NCBI GenBank assembly: GCA_036159515.1 | Contig: JAYYEV010000081.1 | Span: forward strand, 5,798 to 69,797 | Source of the DNA: GCA-002727735 sp036159515 | Lineage (GTDB): Bacteria > Bacteroidota > Bacteroidia > Flavobacteriales_D > Parvicellaceae | Direction: 5' to 3' | DNA: 64,000 nucleotides | Shown here: positions 8,885 to 17,536 of the stretch, in pieces | Position numbering within the stretch: position 1 is the stretch's first letter | How the letters are laid out: every line of letters starts with the position of its first letter | Notes under the pieces: generated by a model | What the model was told of the DNA's origin: nothing | What the model saw: only the letters and a program-made list of their open reading frames with translations | Database searches by the model: none | Made by a program: the position numbers and the translations under genes

Positions 8885-9801
8885 GTAACTGTATATAATA
8901 TGTAAGAAATGTAGCCGAATAGCAGTACAAACCCTGCCACTCGGCTTATTTTTTTTCTGATAAAGAGTTGATAACCAAAAATCAAAATTACAGCCAACAT
9001 TACTCCAAAATCTAGGAAAAGTAAAATAGATTTTGTGTTTAATTCTTGAATCAAAGAAGTAATGCCTAGGACAGCTAACACATTAAATACATTGGAACCA
9101 ATTAAATTTCCAAGAGATATGTTATTCTGGCCTTTCATAAGAGCAACTATAGATGTAACAAGCTCGGGCAATGAAGTTCCTAGAGCAACAACAGTGATTC
9201 CAATAACAAATTTTGGAATATCAAAAAATAAAGCAATTGAAACAGCACTTTCTACAAATAATTCAGATCCAAAGTATAAACCAATAGCCCCCAATACAAA
9301 AAATAATATTCCTGTTTGAATTTTTATGTTTGAGGTTACGCTTTCCTCATTAGGAATATTTCTTTTAATGGAAAGAATAATAAAGCACAAAAGCCCAACT
9401 ACGAACAATAGTCCCTCCATTTTTGTAATCACATTATCCAATAAAAATAAGATAAATAACAGCGAAGAAACTAGCATAAACCACCAAGATAGTTTGTACG
9501 TATTTGTAGAAATATTAAGGGGTCTTATTATGGCCGAAATACCAAGAACTAATGCTATGTTTGCTATATTGGAACCAAGTACATTCCCAATAGCGATATC
9601 TGCGGCCTGATCCATAGCGGCTTGGATACTAACCATAAGCTCAGGTGCGGAAGTTCCAAATGAAACTACAGTAACACCTATTAAAAAAGAAGAAACACCA
9701 AACTTTTCAGCAAAAAACACAGCTGATCGAACTAGAAGGTCACCTCCAGTAATTAGAAAAGCTAAACCTAATAGCAGCAAAGCTATATCATAACCAATCA
9801 C
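8881..9801 (-). CDS. Calcium/sodium antiporter, CaCA family (YrbG/CaxA-like)
   Basis: The 306-residue protein has about ten hydrophobic segments in two homologous halves. Each half contains a CaCA alpha-repeat: GTSAPELMVS with GSNIANIALVLG (about 49-91), and GTSLPELVTS with GSNVFNVLAVLG (about 207-246). The acidic residues in the two GTSxPE motifs are the ion-binding residues of this family. It is predicted to export Ca2+ in exchange for Na+ (or H+) across the inner membrane. Its start shares one base with the stop of tatA, so it is the last gene of the secDF-tatA unit. Confidence 0.9.
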   Translation of the reverse strand: MIGYDIALLLLGLAFLITGGDLLVRSAVFFAEKFGVSSFLIGVTVVSFGTSAPELMVSIQAAMDQAADIAIGNVLGSNIANIALVLGISAIIRPLNISTNTYKLSWWFMLVSSLLFILFLLDNVITKMEGLLFVVGLLCFIILSIKRNIPNEESVTSNIKIQTGILFFVLGAIGLYFGSELFVESAVSIALFFDIPKFVIGITVVALGTSLPELVTSIVALMKGQNNISLGNLIGSNVFNVLAVLGITSLIQELNTKSILLFLDFGVMLAVILIFGYQLFIRKKISRVAGFVLLFGYISYILYTVT

Positions 9802-10031
9802 TACGAATTATTTTTTGATTTATGATCTACAGTGGGATCATCAAATGCTGCTTTTTTAATGTCATCTTGAATTTCCTGTGAAGCATCTCTAATTTGCCTG
9901 ATTCCCCTACCAAATGTTCGTGCCATTTTAGGGATACTTTTGGACCCAAAAAAAATAAGAATAATTAAAAAAACAAAAAATAACTCACCTGTACTAATAC
10001 CATCAAGTAATAATAAATGATAATTAGTCAT
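9801..10031 (-). CDS. tatA: Twin-arginine translocase component TatA/E family
   Basis: The 76-residue protein has a short periplasmic start, one membrane helix (GELFFVFLIILIFF, residues 15-28), the hinge GSKSIPKMARTFGRG typical of TatA/TatE (usually FGxxKLPxLxRxxG), and an amphipathic basic helix followed by a charged tail. TatA oligomers form the conduit for folded proteins exported by the Tat pathway. TatB is excluded mainly by length and the hinge; tatC is not in the window. It is fused by one-base overlaps to both secDF and the antiporter, so two export systems are transcribed together. Confidence 0.88.
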   Translation of the reverse strand: MTNYHLLLLDGISTGELFFVFLIILIFFGSKSIPKMARTFGRGIRQIRDASQEIQDDIKKAAFDDPTVDHKSKNNS

Positions 10032-13000
10032 TAACTTTTAATGTTTTTCTTTGAAAAATCAACTACTAAAGGAGTAGCTATAAATAAAGATGAGTAAGTC
10101 CCTACTAATACCCCTATCATCAAAGCAAATGAAAAACCTTTAATAGATTCTCCTCCGAACATAAAAATAGTAAGTAAAACCAAGAATGTACTTAGTGAAG
10201 TATTTATGGTTCTAGATAGTGTGCTATTGAGCGCTCTATCCACTACTTGAATAGATGAGGACTTCTTGTGTAATGCGGCATATTCCCTAATTCTATCGAA
10301 CACAACTACAGTATCGTTGATTGAGTACCCAATAACGGTTAAAATTGCAGCAATGAATGCTTGGTCAATTTCCATTGAAAAAGGAAGTATATTGTAAAAT
10401 ATAGAAAACAGACCAAGAACAACTAAAACATCATGGAACATGGCCACAAGTGCACCAAGACCATATTGCCATCTTCTAAATCTAAATGCGATGTAAATAA
10501 AAATCACAAATAAGGAAAACAGCACAGCTAAAAATGAACCCTGTATTAATTCGTTAGATATCTGTTTTTCTACTCCCCTAGAATAAAGAATCTTGAAACT
10601 GTTTTTTGAATCTAAAGTAGGATCATCCACAAACCCTAAGTTTGCAAATGCAGTAACCATAGACGAATCGATCTTAGAAACTTTATTTTTCGTCTCCGAA
10701 CCTTCAAGATATTTAGTTGTTATTTCTAAGGTGAAATTATTATCTACCGTTTTTATTTCTGGTGGAATATTTTCACAAACTTCAGTAATTGCCGATTTCA
10801 CCTCTTCTTTATTCATCTCCTCAGAAAATTCTACCCTGTAAGATCTACCACCCGTGAATTCAACACTTCCATCTAATCCTTTGGTGAACAATGAATAAAC
10901 CCCAATTATAACAATAACTGCAGATAAGGAGTAAGAGATCTTTCTTTTCGAAAGAAATTTAATTGATGTGGTTGTAAATAAATTCTTAGTCGCATTTCTA
11001 TAAAAAGATAAGTTCCATTTTTTGTCTAGCAAATAAGAAAAGATAAGCCTAGTTATGAAAATTGCACTAAACAAAGAAGTAAAAACACCTATGATCAAAG
11101 TAGTAGCAAACCCTTGAATTGGACCAGATCCAAAATAAGCTAAAACAATGGCCGTAAGCAATGAGGTGACGTTTGCATCAATTATTGCAGTATAAGCGTG
11201 TTTATAACCATCTTGTATGGCTAGCTTTATACCTTTCCCGTTACTTAGTTCTTCCTTTACCCGTTCATAAATGAGGACATTAGCATCAACTGACATACCT
11301 ATTGTCAAAATCAAACCAGCAAACCCAGGCAACGTGAGTGCAGCACCTAATGAAGCTAACGTTCCAAAAATGAAAAATACATTTGCTACCAATGCCACAT
11401 TGGCCACAAATCCTGCTCTCTTGTAATAGAAAAGCATATATAGTAAAATGAGTAGACCAGCACCAATCAATGACCACGTTCCTGAAATAATATTTTCTTC
11501 TCCTAACGAAGGACCAACTATAGCCTCGTCAACAATTACAGCTGGCACGGGCAAAGAACCCGCCTTAAGTATATTGGCTAAATCTTGAGCTTCTTCAATG
11601 GTTTCAAAACCACCTGAAATCTCTGTATTACCTCCAGAAATTTTTTGGTTAATTACAGGTGCTGAAAAGATTTGATCATCTAATACTATGGCAATAATTT
11701 TACCTACTTTCTGCTCAGTCCACTTTGACCATGTATCTGCAATTTTTGATTCAAATGTCAGAAGAACAGAAGGCTTTGAATTTTGGTCAAAACTCTGCAT
11801 TGCATCAACTATATCCTCACCGTTGATTTTGGCTTCACCATTTTTAGGGATTTCAATAGCCATAAGTTGATGCCCTTCGAAATTGTACCCTTTATCTTTG
11901 GTATAATACTCTTTAGACCATAAAAACTTTACTCTTTTGTACTGACCAAAAATTTCATTAGCCTTCTCTGATTTAAGAATGTTGTTAACTCTTGAGGTAT
12001 CAGCTGTCTTAGAAAATCCTATAACAGGTGAACCTGGAGAATGTGCGAATTTTAAAGTTCCATTAAGTATTTTTCCTTCGGCTAATAATATGGAATCCTC
12101 AATGCTTTTTTCAACTGCTCTAAGTTCAGCCAATGAGTCAAATGTAGCTTTTTCTTCATTGTAGATGGCCAAATCAACAACAGAAAGTTTTGATAATGAG
12201 TCTTCCGTTAGTTCAATAAATTGCTCTACTGTATCTTCGTTTGCGTTATTGGAAAAAGCTTTTGTTAATTCAACAAATTTATTAGTCCAGTCTTTATGTG
12301 CTCCATCCCAGAACTCTAAACTAGCAGTAGATTGCAATAATTTTCTAATTCTACTCTTATCTTTAGCTCCTGGCAGCTCAATTTGAAGTCTACCTGAAAC
12401 GGCGAGTTTTTTAATATTAGGTTGGCTTACTCCAAACTTATTAATTCTCGACTCGATAATTCGATGTGTTTTCTCAATTGCATCTTCGCTTATTTCTCTT
12501 AGCTTTGCAATGATTTCAGTGTTATTTTTAGAGCTATTTTTATCTAAATAATCTTTGAGGCCAACTGTAAAAAATGTCATGGGTTCTTCTCCATACATAT
12601 TTTTATAATGAGCAGCAAATAAACCTATAAAATCATCACTAGGCGCATTTACAGTGGATTCACCCATTCTGTAGTCTTCTAAAGCCGCATTATATGGTTT
12701 TCTAAATGAAGGTTTTTTGGCAGAAGCTTTTGCAAAGTTTTTAACTAAGTCTTCTATAGAAACTTCTAAAGTCACACTCATTCCTCCTTGAAGATCAAGT
12801 CCCAATCCTAATTCTTGATCTTTGCAGCGCTGATAATCTAAATCAATAACAGGATATACAGGGGCATCAGATTGGTCAGATAAAAGTTTTTGTTCGTAAT
12901 AACTAACAATTTGTTGCTTTTCTTTTTTGCTGTTTCCATCTACAATTAACGTATCTCCATTGAGAGTAAAATAAGGGATTGCGTTTTGCGTAAGGGAGTC

Positions 13001-13129
13001 AAATTTTTCAACAGCTTGGTCATTCACATCAGATTCAAATGATCTTGTCACCCAAGAAAAGGAGAGTTGGTATAAACAAGCTAAAAACAACAGGATAGTA
13101 AATACCCAAATGGCACTTCTATTTCTCAT
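10031..13129 (-). CDS. secDF: Protein translocase subunit SecDF (fused SecD and SecF)
   Basis: The 1032-residue polypeptide joins SecD and SecF. The SecD half has an N-terminal helix, the P1 region starting near the conserved DLQGGMSVTLEV segment (about 116-127), and six helices around 590-750. The SecF half starts near residue 755 with FTGGRSYRVEF and ends with a second set of six helices containing GYSINDTVVVFDRIRE (about 940-955). SecDF uses the proton-motive force to aid late steps of Sec export. The fused form is usual for Bacteroidota. The P1 region is larger than in E. coli, with many inserted charged residues (about 160-500). It heads the secDF-tatA-antiporter operon, with a good promoter upstream. 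Confidence 0.96.
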   Translation of the reverse strand: MRNRSAIWVFTILLFLACLYQLSFSWVTRSFESDVNDQAVEKFDSLTQNAIPYFTLNGDTLIVDGNSKKEKQQIVSYYEQKLLSDQSDAPVYPVIDLDYQRCKDQELGLGLDLQGGMSVTLEVSIEDLVKNFAKASAKKPSFRKPYNAALEDYRMGESTVNAPSDDFIGLFAAHYKNMYGEEPMTFFTVGLKDYLDKNSSKNNTEIIAKLREISEDAIEKTHRIIESRINKFGVSQPNIKKLAVSGRLQIELPGAKDKSRIRKLLQSTASLEFWDGAHKDWTNKFVELTKAFSNNANEDTVEQFIELTEDSLSKLSVVDLAIYNEEKATFDSLAELRAVEKSIEDSILLAEGKILNGTLKFAHSPGSPVIGFSKTADTSRVNNILKSEKANEIFGQYKRVKFLWSKEYYTKDKGYNFEGHQLMAIEIPKNGEAKINGEDIVDAMQSFDQNSKPSVLLTFESKIADTWSKWTEQKVGKIIAIVLDDQIFSAPVINQKISGGNTEISGGFETIEEAQDLANILKAGSLPVPAVIVDEAIVGPSLGEENIISGTWSLIGAGLLILLYMLFYYKRAGFVANVALVANVFFIFGTLASLGAALTLPGFAGLILTIGMSVDANVLIYERVKEELSNGKGIKLAIQDGYKHAYTAIIDANVTSLLTAIVLAYFGSGPIQGFATTLIIGVFTSLFSAIFITRLIFSYLLDKKWNLSFYRNATKNLFTTTSIKFLSKRKISYSLSAVIVIIGVYSLFTKGLDGSVEFTGGRSYRVEFSEEMNKEEVKSAITEVCENIPPEIKTVDNNFTLEITTKYLEGSETKNKVSKIDSSMVTAFANLGFVDDPTLDSKNSFKILYSRGVEKQISNELIQGSFLAVLFSLFVIFIYIAFRFRRWQYGLGALVAMFHDVLVVLGLFSIFYNILPFSMEIDQAFIAAILTVIGYSINDTVVVFDRIREYAALHKKSSSIQVVDRALNSTLSRTINTSLSTFLVLLTIFMFGGESIKGFSFALMIGVLVGTYSSLFIATPLVVDFSKKNIKS

Positions 13130-13170
13130 TTAATATTTTTTATAGTATTAATAATACAAATTTGAGGGCG

Positions 13171-13201
13171 CAAATATAAAATTTCAAATGGTTATTACCA
13201 A
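13171..13201 (-). promoter_or_regulatory. Promoter of the secDF-tatA-antiporter operon
   Basis: On the minus strand TTG at 13199-13201 is separated by exactly 20 bases from TATATTTG at 13171-13178, followed by C. This matches the Bacteroidota consensus TTG-N19-21-TAnnTTTG. The box lies about 40 bases upstream of the ATG at 13129. Confidence 0.62.
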
Positions 13202-13294
13202 CTTATAATCAACATCTTCGTTATCATATTCAAATACTAGTTAACTTTAACGAATTATCAACTTAAACATTTGATACAAATTACATTGAGAATC

Positions 13295-15535
13295 ATGAAC
13301 AAAAAAATTAAATTAATTATTTGTTGTTTTTCATTGTTCATGGGAAATTCCATTATCTCTCAAACAAAACCACATCATATTGTACAGGCTAATGATATTT
13401 TAGTGATAGATGGTTCTGATACCCTTACCAACCCTTGGACTGGAGGATTCAATGCCGTTCAAATTTCAAAAATGGACTTGAATTTTGATTCTTTAGAAGA
13501 TTTATTTGTTTTTGATCGTACTGGAAATAAAATAACCACCTTTATTAACAACGGAAGCACTTACTCTTATGCACCTGAATATGAACAATTATTTCCTCAA
13601 AGTCTAAGTGATTGGGTTTTATTAAGAGACTATAACAATGATAATAAAAAAGATATTTTTTGCTCTGTTTCAGGTGGAATTGGAGTTTGGAAAAACACCT
13701 CTGTTAACAATGAACTAAGCTTTAATCTAGTTACAAATCCTTTTGTATATTCTTACCAATATTCAACTAATACTAATCTATATGTAAGTGTGGTTGACAT
13801 TCCTGCTATTAATGACATTGACGGAGACGGTGATTTAGACATATTAAGCTTTGGAGTTCTAGGAACAAGATTAGAATACCATAAAAACATATCTGTTGAA
13901 AGTGGATACAATCAAGATTCATTGATTTTTGAACTGAAAAACGCATGCTGGGGACACTTTAGAGAAGATGGACTGACTAACACCTGTATTTTATTTGACA
14001 CTTGCGGCTTTAATGTGTCATCTCCTGAGTCAAATATGGACACTTCAACAACTAGAAATCAATATAAAAGACATAGTGGATCAACCGTTTTGTCCTTGGA
14101 TCTTAACAATGACAATGTCAAAGATTTAATTCTTGGAGATGTGTCTTTTGGTAATCTTGTTGCATTGTATAATGACAACATTGGAGTAAACCAAAATACC
14201 TCTTTTATCAGTCAAGACACTGCGTTTCCAAGCAATAGCCTGCCCGTTGATTTATTTATTTATCCTGCATCATTTTATGAAGACATGGATTTTGACGGCA
14301 TAAAAGACCTTGTAGTTTCACCCAATTCTGATAATGATACTGAAGATAAAGAAAGCATATGGTTTTATAAAAATTTTGGCACGAACAATTCACCTTCATT
14401 CTATTTTCAAAAGAATAATTTACTACAAGATGAAACCATTGATCTTGGCAGAGGTGCTAAACCCATTTTAGTTGATTTAAATAATGACAATTTACTGGAT
14501 TTAATTGTTTCAAATTTTGGAGAATTTGATCTTAATGTTCCCGTGCATTACAATTCCTCCATATCCTCTTTCATCAATATTGGCACTCCTTTAAGTCCTA
14601 AGTTTGAAAAAACTAGCGATAACTTTCAAAATATTGCAACCACTTTAAATCGGCTAAACCTAGCCCCAGCGTTTGGAGACTTAGATAACGATGGAGATTT
14701 GGATGCTATTGTTGGAGATTTTGATGGAAATCTACATTATTTTGAAAACACTTCATCTAATCCAAATCAAATGAGCTTAAACTTATCCATTTCTCCACTG
14801 ATTGATCAACTAAACAATGTTTTTGATGTTGGATATTGTGCGCATCCTACCCTTTTTGACATTGACAATGATAATGATTTAGATTTAATTGTGGGTGAAG
14901 CCATTGGAAACTTAAATTACCTAGAAAACATAGGAGATTCAACGACATTTAATTTTGAATTAGCTTCAGAATCATTAGGACAGGTGAATGTATCCGAATG
15001 GTGGACCAACATTGGTTCAAGTACACCGCAATTTAAAATCATAAATCAGGAAGTAAATTTGTTTGTGGGTAGTGAAAGAGGCCGGGTATTTCATTATGAT
15101 AACATTACAAATAACTTAAATGGAAGCTTTAATCTTGTGGATAGTAATACATTGAATATTTATACTGGACCAAACAATGTTCCAGCTATTTATGATATTA
15201 ATAAAGACACTATATTGGATTTTTTGATAGGAAACAAAAGAGGAGGTATCTCATTATTTTATGGGTCAATGGATTCTACTGTTAGTAATAATTTTAAGAA
15301 GATTAACACAGATAAATACATCTTATTTCCTAACCCCAGTTCCAATAAGATAAACTCAAATGTCCCTTTAAATACTTCTTATCAAATTTATTCTATTGAT
15401 GGAGGATTAATACAACAGGGGTTTTTTAATTCGGAAATAGATATTGAAGGTTTAGAAGATGGAATTTACTTTATTTTATTCTATGTAGATAACGAATACC
15501 GTATGCATAAATTTATAAAGTGCAAGTTTCAATAA
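13295..15535 (+). CDS. Secreted FG-GAP/VCBS repeat protein with T9SS type A sorting domain
   Basis: I start this at the ATG at 13295 rather than the in-frame TTG at 13271, because MNKKIKLIICCFSLFMG gives a clean signal peptide; the product is 746 residues. At least seven FG-GAP-like repeats with Ca2+-loop patterns are visible, for example DIDGDGDLD, DLNNDNVKD, DFDGIKD, DLNNDNLLD, DLDNDGDLD and DIDNDNDLD, predicting one or more beta-propellers. The last 75 residues (FPNPSS..., then YSIDGG, then GIYFILF) are a Por-secretion type A C-terminal domain. It is thus exported by Sec, then T9SS, and displayed or released at the surface. Ligand unknown. Its 3' end overlaps the DCC gene by 16 bases. Confidence 0.88.
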   Translation: MNKKIKLIICCFSLFMGNSIISQTKPHHIVQANDILVIDGSDTLTNPWTGGFNAVQISKMDLNFDSLEDLFVFDRTGNKITTFINNGSTYSYAPEYEQLFPQSLSDWVLLRDYNNDNKKDIFCSVSGGIGVWKNTSVNNELSFNLVTNPFVYSYQYSTNTNLYVSVVDIPAINDIDGDGDLDILSFGVLGTRLEYHKNISVESGYNQDSLIFELKNACWGHFREDGLTNTCILFDTCGFNVSSPESNMDTSTTRNQYKRHSGSTVLSLDLNNDNVKDLILGDVSFGNLVALYNDNIGVNQNTSFISQDTAFPSNSLPVDLFIYPASFYEDMDFDGIKDLVVSPNSDNDTEDKESIWFYKNFGTNNSPSFYFQKNNLLQDETIDLGRGAKPILVDLNNDNLLDLIVSNFGEFDLNVPVHYNSSISSFINIGTPLSPKFEKTSDNFQNIATTLNRLNLAPAFGDLDNDGDLDAIVGDFDGNLHYFENTSSNPNQMSLNLSISPLIDQLNNVFDVGYCAHPTLFDIDNDNDLDLIVGEAIGNLNYLENIGDSTTFNFELASESLGQVNVSEWWTNIGSSTPQFKIINQEVNLFVGSERGRVFHYDNITNNLNGSFNLVDSNTLNIYTGPNNVPAIYDINKDTILDFLIGNKRGGISLFYGSMDSTVSNNFKKINTDKYILFPNPSSNKINSNVPLNTSYQIYSIDGGLIQQGFFNSEIDIEGLEDGIYFILFYVDNEYRMHKFIKCKFQ

Positions 15536-15927
15536 ATAATCCCATTGTAATAATAGACTCTGAATGTATTTTTTGTAATTATTGGGGTAATTTCATTTTA
15601 AACTACGATAAGTCAAAACGTATTTTGGTTACCATTCCTAATTCCAATACAGGGCGTGAAATTTTAAATAGAAGCCATGATATTGTAGATATTGAAGAAA
15701 CCATTTTATTCAAAAAAGAGGGTCAATTATATCAATATTCAGATGCAGTTCTCCAACTAATTGTTCAAATGAAAAATGTTTTTCTTTATCCACTTTTAAT
15801 TGGGTATTTAATCCCTAGGCAAGCACGAAATTGGATATATCTAGAGATTTCCAAAAGAAGAAAAAAACTAATGATAAACCAATGTCACATTAGTAATCTC
15901 AGAAAAAATAAACGATTTATATTATAA
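15520..15927 (+). CDS. DCC family (DUF393) thiol-disulfide-like protein
   Basis: This 135-residue protein has the DCC signature at residues 13-19 (DSECIFC, family pattern DGxCxxC), followed by a helix and a leucine/tyrosine-rich C-terminal part with RNWIYLEISKRR. The family is described as thiol-disulfide oxidoreductase-like, but few members have a known function. The start is a GTG at 15520, inside the end of the upstream T9SS gene; no ATG lies upstream of the conserved motif, so GTG is the only sensible start. Its stop overlaps the stop of mdh by 6 bases on the other strand. Confidence 0.82.
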   Translation: MQVSINNPIVIIDSECIFCNYWGNFILNYDKSKRILVTIPNSNTGREILNRSHDIVDIEETILFKKEGQLYQYSDAVLQLIVQMKNVFLYPLLIGYLIPRQARNWIYLEISKRRKKLMINQCHISNLRKNKRFIL

Positions 15928-16851
15928 TGCATTCAAAGCATCATTCATATTTCGAACAGCAGTAGCACTCTTCTCAAACAACTCTTTTTCTGAATTATTC
16001 AGATTAAGATCAATTATTTTCTCCCAACCATTTTTTCCAACTACAACTGGAACACCTATACAAATATCAGATTGTCCATATTCTCCTTCTAAATATACCG
16101 AACAAGGAATAATTCTCTTTTGATCATGTAAAATACTATCTACCAAATAGGCAACTGCAGCACCTGGAGCATACCAAGCTGATGTACCTAGCATTCCAGT
16201 TAGTGTCTTACCTCCAACCATGGTGTCAGCTGCAACTTTTTCTAATGTTGATTGGTCTAATAAATTTTCAAAAGGGATTCCATTATAAGTAGCGAGACGA
16301 GTTAGAGGAATCATAGTGGTGTCTCCATGGCCTCCAATAACCATTCCATGAATAACATTTGAAGGTCTTTCAAGTGCCAATGACAAATATGTTCTGAATC
16401 TTGCGCTGTCTAACGCCCCACCCATTCCTATTACTCTATGCTTAGATAGACCACTTTCTTTAAAAGTCAAATAAGTCATCGTATCCATTGGGTTAGATAC
16501 AATAACTAGTACTGCACTTGGTGAATGTGCTAAAACATTTTCTGTTACTGTCTTTACGATCCCTGCGTTTACTCCTATTAATTCTTCCCTTGTCATACCA
16601 GGCTTTCTTGGAATTCCACTCGTGACTACAACCACATCACTGCCTGATGTCTTTTTATAATCATTTGTACTACCAACTATTTTGGTGTTAAACCCAAGTA
16701 AAGAAGAGGTCTGCATCATATCTAATGCTTTTCCTTCTGCAAAATTTTCTCTGATATCTAGTAGGACTACTTCACTAGCAATTCTCTTGTAAGCAATAGC
16801 ATCTGCACATGTTGAGCCTACATTACCTGCACCTATTATAGTAACTTTCAT
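15922..16851 (-). CDS. mdh: Malate dehydrogenase (LDH-like type)
   Basis: Mdh interconverts malate and oxaloacetate with NAD+ in the TCA cycle. The 309-residue protein has the dinucleotide motif GAGNVGSTCADAIA (7-20), the NAD-specific acidic residue after VVLLD, the substrate-loop segment PRKPGMTREEL (about 81-91) with the arginine expected of malate (rather than lactate) enzymes, and the catalytic histidine in GGHGDTTMIPL (about 173-183). The length matches LDH-like MDHs of Bacteroidota. It is monocistronic, flanked by divergent ECF sigma and convergent DCC genes. A near-consensus TATATTTTC lies about 25 bases upstream of the ATG. Confidence 0.96.
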   Translation of the reverse strand: MKVTIIGAGNVGSTCADAIAYKRIASEVVLLDIRENFAEGKALDMMQTSSLLGFNTKIVGSTNDYKKTSGSDVVVVTSGIPRKPGMTREELIGVNAGIVKTVTENVLAHSPSAVLVIVSNPMDTMTYLTFKESGLSKHRVIGMGGALDSARFRTYLSLALERPSNVIHGMVIGGHGDTTMIPLTRLATYNGIPFENLLDQSTLEKVAADTMVGGKTLTGMLGTSAWYAPGAAVAYLVDSILHDQKRIIPCSVYLEGEYGQSDICIGVPVVVGKNGWEKIIDLNLNNSEKELFEKSATAVRNMNDALNAL

Positions 16852-16978
16852 TTTGTTTGATTTGATTATAATTTCTGCGAAAATATAAAAATCAATATCT
16901 TTAAGTAGCTATTTTCTAAATACTTATAAAAAAAATAAATATAAAGGCAACCATTTCAATTTTAATCGTTTGTAGAAA

Positions 16979-17536
16979 ATGACTGCTGAAAATTTCGAAA
17001 TCACATCCTTAATTGAGGGTTGTAAAAATAATGATAGGAAATCTCAGCAATTTATTTATGATAAATTTTACGGTAAAATGATGGGTGTTGCTCTTCGCTA
17101 TTTTAAAGATTATGACACTGCAAGTGATGTGGTACAAGAAAGCTTTATTAAGGCTTTTTCAAAAATAAATCAGTTTGAAGGAGGTAAAAATTTTGGTGGC
17201 TGGCTTAAACGCATTGTTACAAATCATTCACTTGATCAACTAAGAAAGAACAAAAAAGTTTCTTTTACTAACGATGAAGCGCTTCAAAACCAGACTTACG
17301 ATAACGAAGACGACGACATCTCCTATTACAGCAGCATAAAAATGAATCAAATTCTTGAAGCTGTTCATGAGTTAAGTAATTCTTATAAAGCCGTATTCAA
17401 CCTGTATGTATTAGATGGTTTAACTCATAAAGAAATTGCAAATGTACTTGGTATAAGCGTAGGGACTTCAAAGTCAAATTATGCCAAGGCTAAAAAGAAA
17501 TTAAAAACAATACTTTCTAACAAATTTAATCTTTGA
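16979..17536 (+). CDS. ECF-type RNA polymerase sigma factor
   Basis: The 185-residue protein has a sigma-70 region 2 (about 25-95, with DTASDVVQESFIKAFSKINQF and a WLKRIVTNHSLDQLRK segment) and a region 4 helix-turn-helix (about 125-180, HELSNSYKAVFNLYVLDGLTHKEIANVLGISVGTSKSNYAKAKKKLK). There are no regions 1 or 3, so it is an extracytoplasmic-function sigma factor. Its TGA stop overlaps the TTG start of the next gene (TTGA), so the two are translationally coupled. The partner has the layout of a membrane anti-sigma protein. The regulon is unknown. Confidence 0.92.
   Translation: MTAENFEITSLIEGCKNNDRKSQQFIYDKFYGKMMGVALRYFKDYDTASDVVQESFIKAFSKINQFEGGKNFGGWLKRIVTNHSLDQLRKNKKVSFTNDEALQNQTYDNEDDDISYYSSIKMNQILEAVHELSNSYKAVFNLYVLDGLTHKEIANVLGISVGTSKSNYAKAKKKLKTILSNKFNL

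Noticed and set aside
16902..16926. Six-base dyad TAAGTA...TACTTA between mdh and the ECF sigma gene
   Set aside because: Short arms with a 13-base spacer in a very AT-rich gap are expected by chance; no match to a known operator.
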